Below, one piece after another: positions 53,507 through 62,776 of a stretch of 64,000 bases of DNA (the stretch's first letter is position 1; the number at the start of each line of letters is the position of its first letter). Origin of the DNA: CAWFGW01 sp963849955 (GTDB taxonomy: Bacteria; Bacteroidota; Bacteroidia; Cytophagales; JAAEPT01); NCBI GenBank assembly GCA_963849955.1, contig CAWKJU010000006.1:194877-258876 (forward strand), in the 5' to 3' direction. Below the pieces are notes generated by a model. The model did not search any database, was not told the DNA's origin, and saw nothing but the letters and a program-made list of their open reading frames with translations. The position numbers and the translations under genes are program-made.

Positions 53507-54844
53507 ATGGCTAAGAAAAAGAAGGGAGATAAAAAGATTTTCGTGTTAGATACTTCGGTAATTCTACACGACCACAATGCTATTTATAGTTTTGATGACA
53601 ACGATGTTGTTATCCCAATTTCAGTTTTAGAAGAACTGGATCATTTCAAGAAAGGAAATGACATGATTAACTTCGAGGCGAGGGAGTTTGCTCGACAGTT
53701 AGATAACCTCTCAGCTGGTGACACCCTGAGCGACTGGATTCCACTGGATAACGGGTTCAATGGTAGATTACGTGTTCAAATGAATGAGAGTGCAGAGCCA
53801 GATGCATGTAAAATACTTGGTGAAAACAAAGCAGATCACCGCATCTTGAATGTTGCTATTCGCATGCGCAATGAATACCCTGATAAACTTGTTACGCTTG
53901 TAACCAAGGACATCAACTTGCGAATTAAGGCGAAATCAATGGAGGTTCAATCCGATGATTTTACGAGTGGAATGGTTAAAAATGTCAGTTCGCTCTATAC
54001 AGGGCGTTCTGAAATAGAAAATGTTGATTCAGCTATTATTGACAAAATTTATAATGATGGAGGATGTAGTTATAAGGAGGTGCTTGACGAAAAACCTTTT
54101 CCTAATCATTATTTCATTCTTAAAAATGGAAGAGCATCTGCCTTAGCATTCTATAATGCTGAAACAGAGATGTTAGAGCGAATTGAAAAAAAGTCTGCAT
54201 ATGGAATAAAACCTCGCAATGCAGAACAAATATTTGCTCTCCATGCTATCCTTGATGAAAATATTAAACTCGTTACCCTTTCAGGTGTTGCAGGTACTGG
54301 TAAAACCTTATTGGCACTCTCTGGAGCGATAGAACAAAAAGCGAATTATCGTCAAATTTACCTTGGGCGTCCAATTGTTCCTTTGAGTAATAAAGATATA
54401 GGGTATTTACCTGGTGATATCAAATCAAAGTTAAATCCATACATGGAGCCGCTGTGGGATAATTTAAAAACCATTCAAAGTCAATTTAAGGAGACCGAGA
54501 AAGACTATAAGCGGTTAACAGAGATGGTTGAACAGGAAAAACTGATGATTAGCCCACTGGCTTATATTAGAGGTAGAAGCTTGTCAAACATCATCTTTAT
54601 CGTAGATGAAGCTCAGAACTTGACACCACATGAGGTGAAAACCATTATTACGCGAGCAGGTGAGAATACAAAAATCATATTTACGGGAGATATATTCCAA
54701 ATTGATTCACCGTATTTGGATACGCAAAGTAATGGCTTGTCCTATTTAATTGATCGGATTCATTCTCATAAGATCCATGCACATGTCACTCTTGAAAAAG
54801 GGGAACGTTCCGAGTTGGCAAATGTCGCTAATGATTTATTATAA
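53507..54844 (+). CDS. PhoH family ATPase with N-terminal PIN domain
   Basis: The 445-residue protein joins a PIN ribonuclease domain (about residues 9-140: IFVLDTSVILHD, ISVLEELDHFKKG, LVTKDINLRIKA) to a PhoH ATPase (about 215-445: FALHAILDENIKLVTLSGVA, Walker A GVAGTGKT, IYLGRPIVPLSNKDIGYLPG, Walker B IFIVDEAQNLTPHEVKTII, IFTGDIFQIDSPYLD). PIN-PhoH proteins act as sequence-specific RNA helicase/nucleases. PIN acidic residues are intact. Single gene, bounded by terminators. Confidence 0.94.
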   Translation: MAKKKKGDKKIFVLDTSVILHDHNAIYSFDDNDVVIPISVLEELDHFKKGNDMINFEAREFARQLDNLSAGDTLSDWIPLDNGFNGRLRVQMNESAEPDACKILGENKADHRILNVAIRMRNEYPDKLVTLVTKDINLRIKAKSMEVQSDDFTSGMVKNVSSLYTGRSEIENVDSAIIDKIYNDGGCSYKEVLDEKPFPNHYFILKNGRASALAFYNAETEMLERIEKKSAYGIKPRNAEQIFALHAILDENIKLVTLSGVAGTGKTLLALSGAIEQKANYRQIYLGRPIVPLSNKDIGYLPGDIKSKLNPYMEPLWDNLKTIQSQFKETEKDYKRLTEMVEQEKLMISPLAYIRGRSLSNIIFIVDEAQNLTPHEVKTIITRAGENTKIIFTGDIFQIDSPYLDTQSNGLSYLIDRIHSHKIHAHVTLEKGERSELANVANDLL

Positions 54845-54852
54845 CTTTTCAG

Positions 54853-54895
54853 GCAGACAGTTGCCATAAACAACTGTCTGCTTAACTATTTTTTT
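54853..54895 (+). terminator. Terminator after phoH
   Basis: GCAGACAGTTG (54853-54863) pairs perfectly with CAACTGTCTGC (54871-54881), loop of 7; TTAACTA then seven or more T follow. The T-run is displaced, so efficiency may be lower. Confidence 0.75.
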
Positions 54896-54920
54896 AACTT
54901 TGTGTTACAAACAAATATCT

Positions 54921-55352
54921 ATGAAGTATCGATTAATTCTTATGTTACTCCTTTTAGGAGGGAGTTTTTATTCGTTTTCTCAAAGTCATTTAAAACATCA
55001 AGTAGACTATTGCAAAACTGAAGTTGAAAATCTGGAGGGAGAAGTAAAGAAATTAAAAGGATTGTTAGAGGTTCAAAATAATGATATCATGCAGCTGAAG
55101 TCTATGATCATTAACAAAGAAAAAGAGATTGATGCGCTTAATGAACGCATTGATAAGTTGAATGATGTATCTCTGGATTTGATGAACTTAGCAATTAACT
55201 ATGAGTCAATGGGCGACTACAGAAAAGCTTTGGAGGTATATAAACTTTTAATTCAAAATTATCCTAATAGCCTTGAAACAGCTGCATCACGATTAAAAAT
55301 AAGGGAGATGACTAAAAAGGTTGTCGAGGGAAGAGTAGAAGGGAAGAAGTAA
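54921..55352 (+). CDS. Periplasmic coiled-coil protein with TPR-like C-terminus (YbgF/CpoB-like layout)
   Basis: From the ATG at 54921 the product is 143 residues, with a signal peptide ending YSFSQ. A coiled-coil (about residues 28-85, VENLEGEVKKLKGLLEVQNN with continuing heptads) precedes a single TPR-like helical pair (INYESMGDYRKALEVYKLLI). This resembles a short CpoB/YbgF. A TTG start at 54900 lies inside a -7-like box (TAACTTTG, 54895-54902) and was rejected. It is convergent to PorP/SprF. Function is unknown. Confidence 0.72.
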   Translation: MKYRLILMLLLLGGSFYSFSQSHLKHQVDYCKTEVENLEGEVKKLKGLLEVQNNDIMQLKSMIINKEKEIDALNERIDKLNDVSLDLMNLAINYESMGDYRKALEVYKLLIQNYPNSLETAASRLKIREMTKKVVEGRVEGKK

Positions 55353-55355
55353 CAA

Positions 55356-56447
55356 TTACCAGGTATCTTCAGCGTTTCTTTCTCGATATAACGGAGAGAG
55401 AAACAACGCAATGGTAACTTCATGAGCGCCTGAACTTCGATGTTGGTAAATGGAATTTTTAAGACCATTAATAGTATAGTCATAACTATAAAATACATTG
55501 AGGAGATATTTATCTTTTGTTCTGTTTGACTGACTTCCCCAACTAACTTGTGTGCCAAGCATTCCTGTTATAGCATCTTTTGAGCGATATCCCACACCAA
55601 TATAAACTTTGTCTTTCCAATCTAATCGTGTATTGAAATTATAAGATAAAGGGGCACCAGAAGTCATTTTTGTTATCACCGATGGAATAAGGTAAAAGGA
55701 TTCATTTAGCTGTAATTTTAATAGTCCCGTCACATAAAAATGTCTGCTCAGGTCACTTCCTTCACTAATTTGAGTATTACTCTGGAGAACCTGAGAACTA
55801 GATACACCTAGATAATAGGTTTCTTGATAATATAGCATTCCTCCAATATCGATATCCATCACGGGTTGTGACGAATATCGGTTAAGTGATTGGTAGGTTG
55901 GGTCATTTAAAGTTGAACTACTGGAAACATTTGTAGCACCCGAGGTGTTTTTTTGTGCTAATATATCTTTGTCGAGCGTAAAATGATTCCAACCCACAAA
56001 TACGCCTAAAGCTATTCGTAATCCATCTTGATGATTTTTACCATAACCACGTCCCTTTGTAAGTGCTAAATTATAGGAGTAGTTAGCTTTTATTTTTATG
56101 TTACTGAATGCTCCAATTCTATCATGCATAGCAACAGCACCTACACCATGCCAGTTATGAAAATCACCTCCACTGGAGCGTGAAAAATGAGATTTATTGA
56201 TGGGTGTGTGAAACGAAATATAAGAAGTTTGTGGTGATCCTTGAAGCCCAACCCATTGATAGCGATATCCTAACTTTATGTCCATGTTGTCATCCACTGA
56301 AGAATAAGCGGGATTAAATAAAAAAGGGTTAATCATGAAGTTAGAACTTTGCATCTCTTGTTGGGCAAAAGTGTTCCCAATGATTACTGATTGAATAAAT
56401 AAAAAAAATAAATAACTGGGCAGATATTTACGAATAGCTATTCTCAT
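55356..56447 (-). CDS. PorP/SprF family type IX secretion system membrane protein
   Basis: The 363-residue protein has a signal peptide ending TFAQQ, the family start NFMINPFLFNPAYSSVDDNM with LGYRYQWVGLQGSPQTSYIS, and an outer-membrane barrel with YFLGVSSSQVLQ-like strands and VSWGSQSNRTKDKYLLNVFY. PorP/SprF proteins accompany T9SS cargo carrying the type B (gliding-associated) C-terminus and help attach or export them. The adjacent gene upstream on the same strand encodes exactly such a protein, with contiguous ends (56447/56448), so the two are a cargo-partner pair. Confidence 0.92.
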   Translation of the reverse strand: MRIAIRKYLPSYLFFLFIQSVIIGNTFAQQEMQSSNFMINPFLFNPAYSSVDDNMDIKLGYRYQWVGLQGSPQTSYISFHTPINKSHFSRSSGGDFHNWHGVGAVAMHDRIGAFSNIKIKANYSYNLALTKGRGYGKNHQDGLRIALGVFVGWNHFTLDKDILAQKNTSGATNVSSSSTLNDPTYQSLNRYSSQPVMDIDIGGMLYYQETYYLGVSSSQVLQSNTQISEGSDLSRHFYVTGLLKLQLNESFYLIPSVITKMTSGAPLSYNFNTRLDWKDKVYIGVGYRSKDAITGMLGTQVSWGSQSNRTKDKYLLNVFYSYDYTINGLKNSIYQHRSSGAHEVTIALFLSPLYRERNAEDTW

Positions 56448-59400
56448 TTATCTTATTATAGTTACATATCCGGTGAAAGCAATTTGTTCTCCCTGAGAAC
56501 TAGCAGTAATGGTATAGAAATAGGTTCCATCAGGTACAGGTGTTCCTGTTTCATTGGTACCGTCCCAAGTATTTACACCATCAGTCAGTTCTCTAAGTTG
56601 CATACCCCAGCGGTTATATATTTTTACATTTGTTTGGAAATAATTTAGCAATTCATCTATAACCCATACATCATTGTTGTTATCGTTGTTGGGAGAAAAC
56701 AGGTAGGGAGCTTGAATATCATTGAGGACTACAATTTTTAAACTATCTGTAACAAGACAACTAGATAACTCTCCAGTGACTATATATGTGGTAGTTTCTT
56801 TCGGTGTTTGTGTTGTGTTTAACGTGTTCTCTGGGATAAATTCTGTGGAGGGAACGGTGTTCCAATTAAAAGAGTCCGTGTTTGTTTTAACGGATAGATA
56901 AACACTTCCACCTCGGATAGTATCTCTATCTGTTGTAATATTTATTTCGATAGGAATAAATAAGTAGTCATGAGGTAAGGACGTGCTTCTACAGTTTTTA
57001 TTAGTGGCACTAACTGTAAATAGTTGTTTGTAAAAAAGAGAATCAGAAACAAAAGTTGAAGTGTTGGATGTACTTGATTGCTGTGTAGTGGTATTTGTCC
57101 ATGTATACGATGAACTAACATTATTTGAATCAACTACATTGAGATGAAGTTGCTGTCCTAAACAAACTAGTGTATCACCGCTCAGGTATAAATTAGGATA
57201 TAAATTAACTTCAGGGTGAAGCGTATTTGATTGAATCGATTGATTATTCGCTTTCACACATTTTTCATTAGAAGTAGCAAAGAGTTGAATTGTTTCGCCT
57301 TTTTTTAAATGGGGAATTAAAACACTCATTGAATCACTCGATAAAATTGTTTCATTTCCTTGTAGGTCAAATTTTTTCCAAGTGAGGGAAGGGCTTCCTA
57401 GAAATTGACTCGAGTCTACGCTTACATATAGACTATCACCCTCACAAAGGCTTGAATCTGCAATAATATGAACATTAGGTATCGGGTTATCCAGCATGGT
57501 AATGATTATACTGTCTTTAGCTATGCAATTATCACTGTTAGTTACTTCAATAATATAGGTGGTTTTAGGTTGAGTAGGGGTAGCGGCAGGAGCAGAAATA
57601 GTTGATTGGGATAAACTGCCAGCGGGTTGCCAGTCATATTTAATAAAATCAGGTTGCTCCACAACGCTTATGACTGTACTTTCTCCTTTACAAATTGTCG
57701 TGTTATTACTCATTTGAAGTATTGGAGGTAGGTTCACCGTTAATTTTGTTATTAAGGTATCTTTACAACCATCTGTATCGGTTCCAATAACAGTGAAATC
57801 AGCTGTTGAAGCACTCAATACAGTGGGGTTAGGAATAGTAGTTGAGCTTAAAGGAGAAGTATTTCCAACCCACAACCATTCAGAAACTGTTTTATCGCTT
57901 GTTACTTCTAATTGAGCACTATTTCCAAGACAGACTTCTGTGGATGAGGAACTCATTAAGGAAATAACAGGTTTGTCGTAAAATGAAATAAGCAGAGAAT
58001 CGCTACTTTCACATCCTGTACTATCTGTGGTGGTTAAATAAATATAAGTAGAATCAGTAGTGGGTTTAACAAAAGGATTTTTTATGGTTGGGTCAGAAAT
58101 GATTGGCTTAGGACTCCAGTCATAGACCACTGCTTCCGTCACATTTAATTGAATAGCGTCTCCATGACAAATAAGTGTATCGTTTCCTAGAGATGTTGAG
58201 CACACAGTACTATCACATTGTTCAAAAGTAATATCGACCTCATCTTGTGACATGTTTCCACAGTCATCATAAGCAGTAAGCGAATAGGTAAATGTACCCG
58301 CTTGAGGATTGGGTTGGTAAACCGTAAAAGTAGAGTCACCAGATCCATCTTGCCAGAAATAAGAATCAAAAGCACTACCAGCGTTTAATGCGAGAATTTC
58401 ACCAAAACAAAGTGTCGAATCTTTACCTAAATCTAAAATGGGAGAAGTATATATGTCTATCTCAATGGTATCAGATGAAACACAACCTTGCGCACTACTA
58501 ACGGAAACGTGATAGGTGCCTGCAGTAGAAGCTGTTAGTGTTTGGTTGGTGGAACCATCTTGCCATTCATAATTGGCAAATCCACTACCCGGATCTAAAA
58601 CCAAGGTGCCAGAGCATAATGTGGTATCGTTTCCAAGAGCTATTATTGGTGCGTTATTATTGTTCGTGTTGATATTGAGCGTGCTAGAAATTGTCCCGCA
58701 TTGGTCTTGTGCTTGAACCGATAAACTGTGAGCGCCCACAACCCCTGAAAAATCAATGGTGATACTCGAATTATCCTGATTGACTATTCTTCCTCCTCCT
58801 GTATAATTCCAAACAATTGAATTGATACAACTTGATGCATTTATCTCATATTTTTCAATTGCATTTTTACAAGGAGCCGTTGGCCCACTGATGGAAATAG
58901 CATCTCCAAAGAAGCCTGGTAAAAAATTTGGTAGCCCAAGACTTCCAGTTCCTGAGCCCAATGAGACAGCATTTTCTGAAAAATTTGATAGTGTTCCTAT
59001 AGCATTAGGGTTATCAATGACACCTAAAAAAGATTGATTTTGATTTGTGCAATATATTTTTCCATCCGGTCCCATTTGTAAGACCGGTTTTGTAGTTTTT
59101 CCGCTCGCAATATTTTGGCGTGAAGCACGAATATTTGCAGTAGATCCAGCGGATAAATCATATTGATAGATAAAATTTCCATTGTAAGCAGTAACATATA
59201 AAATGTTATCATTAGGGGAGAATTCAGAAGAATAAGCACTTTCTAAAGCTCCATTGTTGGCAAGTACTTGTTGGTTAGAGACTATTCCTGTACTTCGGTC
59301 AAAATCAAAAAGAGCAGTAGTTACACCTGTGGATGAACCTCCCAGTGTGGTACATATTTTTTGACCACTATGCGATGCTCTAAGACCACCATATCGATTA

Positions 59401-59729
59401 CTTCCTAAATAATTAAATCCTATATCGGAAGTAACAGGGGTGGCTGATAAACCCACTGGGGTGAGAAGATAGGCTACAAATCGGTTCGGATTACTTCCTC
59501 TATTTTCATGAGATATTATCCAAATATCCTGGCAGTTTTGATGAAAAACACCTGTAACCTGTTCGTTAATATTACTTTGAATTAATACGTTTTTTGTAGT
59601 AATACTTCCTAAACCTCCATCATTGGACATATCTACTATGGAGTATCTAAATGCCCCAGATTGCGTCCAGTCACGTACAGTGAAAATATAATAGAGGGTT
59701 GTAGAACCTGGAGCAGGGATAATTATAGA
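56448..59729 (-). CDS. C-terminal part of a frameshifted giant T9SS type B (gliding-motility-associated) protein
   Basis: The open frame runs from 59729 (first ATG 59630, 1060 residues) to 56448. It continues the frame of 59723-60883 after a frameshift near 59726-59732. It contains a propeller-like block (SIVDMSNDGGLGSI, VTGVFHQNCQDIWIISH), then repeated Ig-like domains with PICKG/TLCSG-type starts and Cys (for example DLGKDSTLCFGEILALNAGS), and the CHU_C C-terminus PYLFSPNNDNNNDVWVID, VKIYNRWGMQLRELTDG, GTPVPDGTYFYTITA. It has no signal peptide of its own, as expected for a fragment. Confidence 0.85.
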   Translation of the reverse strand, partial: SIIIPAPGSTTLYYIFTVRDWTQSGAFRYSIVDMSNDGGLGSITTKNVLIQSNINEQVTGVFHQNCQDIWIISHENRGSNPNRFVAYLLTPVGLSATPVTSDIGFNYLGSNRYGGLRASHSGQKICTTLGGSSTGVTTALFDFDRSTGIVSNQQVLANNGALESAYSSEFSPNDNILYVTAYNGNFIYQYDLSAGSTANIRASRQNIASGKTTKPVLQMGPDGKIYCTNQNQSFLGVIDNPNAIGTLSNFSENAVSLGSGTGSLGLPNFLPGFFGDAISISGPTAPCKNAIEKYEINASSCINSIVWNYTGGGRIVNQDNSSITIDFSGVVGAHSLSVQAQDQCGTISSTLNINTNNNNAPIIALGNDTTLCSGTLVLDPGSGFANYEWQDGSTNQTLTASTAGTYHVSVSSAQGCVSSDTIEIDIYTSPILDLGKDSTLCFGEILALNAGSAFDSYFWQDGSGDSTFTVYQPNPQAGTFTYSLTAYDDCGNMSQDEVDITFEQCDSTVCSTSLGNDTLICHGDAIQLNVTEAVVYDWSPKPIISDPTIKNPFVKPTTDSTYIYLTTTDSTGCESSDSLLISFYDKPVISLMSSSSTEVCLGNSAQLEVTSDKTVSEWLWVGNTSPLSSTTIPNPTVLSASTADFTVIGTDTDGCKDTLITKLTVNLPPILQMSNNTTICKGESTVISVVEQPDFIKYDWQPAGSLSQSTISAPAATPTQPKTTYIIEVTNSDNCIAKDSIIITMLDNPIPNVHIIADSSLCEGDSLYVSVDSSQFLGSPSLTWKKFDLQGNETILSSDSMSVLIPHLKKGETIQLFATSNEKCVKANNQSIQSNTLHPEVNLYPNLYLSGDTLVCLGQQLHLNVVDSNNVSSSYTWTNTTTQQSSTSNTSTFVSDSLFYKQLFTVSATNKNCRSTSLPHDYLFIPIEINITTDRDTIRGGSVYLSVKTNTDSFNWNTVPSTEFIPENTLNTTQTPKETTTYIVTGELSSCLVTDSLKIVVLNDIQAPYLFSPNNDNNNDVWVIDELLNYFQTNVKIYNRWGMQLRELTDGVNTWDGTNETGTPVPDGTYFYTITASSQGEQIAFTGYVTIIR

Positions 59730-60883
59730 TCATTGTGCCGATGTCCACCTGCTCCACCTAAGCCTGTTCCATTGAGCATTATTTGGTTGTTCGCATTCCA
59801 TACGGATATTCCATCTGTATAAAACAATAAATTCCCATTAGCATCGGCTATGCTTGCTACACCTTCCCTCTGACTCATTTGACTGCCTGTAAGTGCAATT
59901 GGGGCTCCATTAGCAAAATCAACAGCAGCACCCGAACCAAAATTCCAAACGTTTGCGACACCGCTTTGATTACATGCACCTACACGTATGAAAACTGATT
60001 GAGAGGTATCGGAGCATATCCCATTATATGCAACTAATTGGACAAAGTAGGAGCCTTGTGCTGTAAATGTATGTGTCAAATCAGTTGTAATACCTTCTGA
60101 GTTTCCGTCTATAAACCATTCATAATTTGTAGCATTAGTAGATGTGTTAGTAAAGGTTATAGGAGTACCAATAGTTGCATTGGAGCTTGGTGATGAAAAT
60201 GTAGCATTTACTGCACAAGAAACCTTAATGGTTAATTGCTGACTTTCGTTACAGTTGGGATCAGCATTTTGTGCAGTAACTGTTGCTGTAAAGATTCCAA
60301 TCTGGTTATAAGTATGTGTGACAGTATTGCCCGTGGAAGTAGTGGTACCATCTCCAAAATCCCATGTGTAAGTAACACCTGCTTTTGCACCGCTAGAAAA
60401 AGTGATTGTTTGACCCAAGAAAGGTGAGCTATTATCAACTGATGCGGAGAGGTTAATTAAGTTCGTGCAGGGACTTTGGCAACCTAAGGATGACAACAAA
60501 CTTTTTCGAGCGGTTTCCAACGCTGCAACCATACGCTCTTTTTGCCCATTTGTAAAAGCATCCTGACAGGTTTGATAACCATAATCCATGTAATTATTAA
60601 ACATATCAATTTGATCACCTAAGGAAGCGAATGGATTGTTAGACGAAGGGTCATCAGCATCAGTGGAGCAGGTATTTGGTGAAGAATTGCATATAACTGC
60701 TGAAGTAGAGGCATCGGGAGGCGTATCGCACACATGATCTCCATTTGTCATACAATTGCTGTTTGGACATCCCGCTTCAAATGTATGATAGAGGTTTAAG
60801 TAGTGTCCTACTTCATGGATATGAACTTTTGAATTATCAGCAGAACTACCAAACCAGCGCGCTTCATTTACGACCCCGTCAAT
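59723..60883 (-). CDS. Middle part of the frameshifted M43 protease: catalytic zinc motif and PKD domains
   Basis: The frame is open from 60883 to 59723; its first ATG is at 60751, but the zinc-binding motif lies upstream of it. Reading from 60883 gives the pappalysin motif HEVGHYLNLYH (three zinc His and catalytic Glu), then DHVCDTPPDAS, NNYMDYGYQTC (Met-turn) and NGQKERMVAAL, all typical of M43 peptidases. Two PKD-like domains (YTWDFGDGTTTSTGNTVTHT; FTNTSTNATNYEWFIDGNSE) and the start of the propeller block follow. Frameshifts at both ends join it to its flanks. Confidence 0.85.
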   Translation of the reverse strand: MDGVVNEARWFGSSADNSKVHIHEVGHYLNLYHTFEAGCPNSNCMTNGDHVCDTPPDASTSAVICNSSPNTCSTDADDPSSNNPFASLGDQIDMFNNYMDYGYQTCQDAFTNGQKERMVAALETARKSLLSSLGCQSPCTNLINLSASVDNSSPFLGQTITFSSGAKAGVTYTWDFGDGTTTSTGNTVTHTYNQIGIFTATVTAQNADPNCNESQQLTIKVSCAVNATFSSPSSNATIGTPITFTNTSTNATNYEWFIDGNSEGITTDLTHTFTAQGSYFVQLVAYNGICSDTSQSVFIRVGACNQSGVANVWNFGSGAAVDFANGAPIALTGSQMSQREGVASIADANGNLLFYTDGISVWNANNQIMLNGTGLGGAGGHRHNDL

Positions 60884-61515
60884 TCAACAGCAGTAGGAGC
60901 TCCGGCCAGATAGGCATAGCCAGCAACACCCGAACCTTGAGTAGGAGAGGTGATCTCCTTTACTAACCAAATATTTAAATATTGGGTTTGGTCCCAAGTA
61001 ATGTTGTTTTTTAATGCTATATCATCTTGTCGATTAGTTGTTACGTTTGTGAAAGGACTCACCACACGGTTGATTCCGCTAGTAGCATTGCCTTGGGGGT
61101 TTCTGATGGCTAAACAAAACTCTATTTCAACATCAGCACCTGTGGATGGATTATAAGTAGATCGATTTCGAAAAGCATCATTCAGATGCTCAATCCCTTT
61201 AATTATTTGCGCATCGGAGATGTTTTCATCCGTACCAATAGGTACTCCAGAGTGCACGACATGTACCACTACGGGGATAGTGTATATTTGTCCTGGATTT
61301 TTTCCAGCGGTTCTTTTTTTTCGCTGTCTTAAAATGTATTCAGAAATGGCTTCATCTACATTTTCTTCTCGCATTTTTAATCGGTGGTCATGTTTTTGTT
61401 GAATTGACCGTAACAAATCTTGCGCGCAAAAAGATGATAGGGAATCAATGTTTGTTTGTGAAAAAATTAATGTTGTGAAAAAGAAAAATGAAATATAAAC
61501 GCAAAAAAACCTCAT
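60868..61515 (-). CDS. N-terminal part of the frameshifted M43 metalloprotease
   Basis: The 215-residue fragment has a signal peptide (ending LIFSQ) and the start of an M43 domain: YTIPVVVHVVHSGVPIGTDE, ISDAQIIKGIEHLNDAFRN, VEIEFCLAIRNPQG and LNIWLVKEIT, ending ...AGAPTAVELTGS. Family members continue directly into the zinc motif. Adding one base near 60881-60885 (for example restoring AAA in GAAATTG) joins it to the HEVGHYLNLYH frame. The reconstructed gene is about 5.07 kb (about 1689 residues) including both repairs. Confidence 0.85.
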   Translation of the reverse strand: MRFFCVYISFFFFTTLIFSQTNIDSLSSFCAQDLLRSIQQKHDHRLKMREENVDEAISEYILRQRKKRTAGKNPGQIYTIPVVVHVVHSGVPIGTDENISDAQIIKGIEHLNDAFRNRSTYNPSTGADVEIEFCLAIRNPQGNATSGINRVVSPFTNVTTNRQDDIALKNNITWDQTQYLNIWLVKEITSPTQGSGVAGYAYLAGAPTAVELTGS

Positions 61516-61688
61516 AATTGTTACTCAGCCCTTGACTTAAATTTGATTTTAATCGAGACGGATGGCTGTTTATCTTTAACTTCTTTTTTTAATAGGAGTA
61601 TAAAATTTGGTAAAAATCAAATAAAATCAAACAGATTTTTAATAAAATATTGTTAACTGAATTTGACCAAACCTTTAAGTTGGTTGAT

Positions 61689-62500
61689 TATTTTATAGCG
61701 TCCCAAAGCTGTTTCAGCCAGCTTTTTTGTTTTTCTTTGGAGTCTCTTTTTGTTTTTCGCGCTGTTTTTTTCGCTTCTCACGAATTTTTTGTCGCTCAGA
61801 TAGCTCTTCTTGTCTATGTGTTGACTTTTTCTTTTGACTGCTTGTTTCTTTAGCCTTTTTTTCAGCTTTGATTTCTTTCGCTTTTTTCGGCTTTTGAGGA
61901 CCTCTTCTTCCTTTTTAATGTCAGATCAGGTATTATTATGGTTTTAGTTTTAGCTTTTTCTTGTTAGGGTGTTTACCGTCTTTAGCGGTACTTGTGCTTT
62001 CTGTCTTGTCACTCAGGGAGCTTATTCTCGCTGCTTATCTACTGCTTCGGTTGAAGTTTGTTTGGACTCTTTTTTAACTTTTTCTGGTAATTCAATTTTG
62101 CCTAACCTTTATCTCCTTGAAGCTCAACCTTAGGGGCACGACCCACAGCACGTTCAGGTCTTCTTGGAACTTGTCTTTCGCGTGATAGTTCGGCATTTGT
62201 CGTTCTTCATTTTCTTTTTCTTCTGTTTCTTGTTTGATTCGTAATTCTGGAACAGTAAAGCTTCTTTTTGAGTTCGAGTATTCAGCAGTTGTTGACCTGC
62301 CTTATTAGTAGCTTCGACTGGATCGGGTGTAATGTTCCTCTTTTTCCACTCAACTTCTTCAACTGTGCTTTCGTTCTTCAATAACGAGTTTTTGTGGTAC
62401 TTGTTCATATTTTTAACATCCGGTTTTGATTCTTCTTTAGGGGTCATTCATTTAAAACTAACGTTACCGTATCGTCTTCCAACTTCGTGTTTAGTGAGTT
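61689..62500 (-). pseudogene. Lys/Glu/Arg-rich gene broken by many frameshifts, unidentified
   Basis: No frame is open across this region, but coding-like segments follow one another on the minus strand while changing frame: TKLEDDTVTLVLNE, EQVPQKLVIEERK, VEEVEWKKRNITPDPVEATN, VPELRIKQETEEKENEERQ, RRPERAVGRAPKVELQGDKG, LGKIELPEKVKKESKQTSTE, GRRGPQKPKKAKEIKAEKKA, and a C-terminus WLKQLWDAIK with stop at 61689-61691. The product would be a highly charged, low-complexity protein ending in an aromatic helix. It is not recognised. At least five frame changes are needed; sequence error is more likely than a real pseudogene. Confidence 0.45.
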
Positions 62501-62776
62501 GTCGACTTGTATGTATTTTCTCCCTCAGTATTTAATAATCTCACTCGTTTCTATCTGTAATTTTCGAGCTGATTTCCTAACGCATCAGTGTATGTATTCA
62601 AAAGATTAAGCGATAAAAAGTAGCTTAATTCATGAGAAATGGGAGTTTTTCACTGTTAAACTTTAATATGAGCTTACAGAGACAATAATGAGTTAGATTG
62701 CTTTTGTTTGTTTTGATTTAGAGGATTGATATCCATATTTTATGACAAACTCTGCACGTCTAACAAATAAAAATAA

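Noticed and set aside
62154..62447. 97-codon minus-strand ORF as a real small gene
   Set aside because: Better coding continuity is found by shifting frames through it, so it is a piece of the broken Lys-rich gene.
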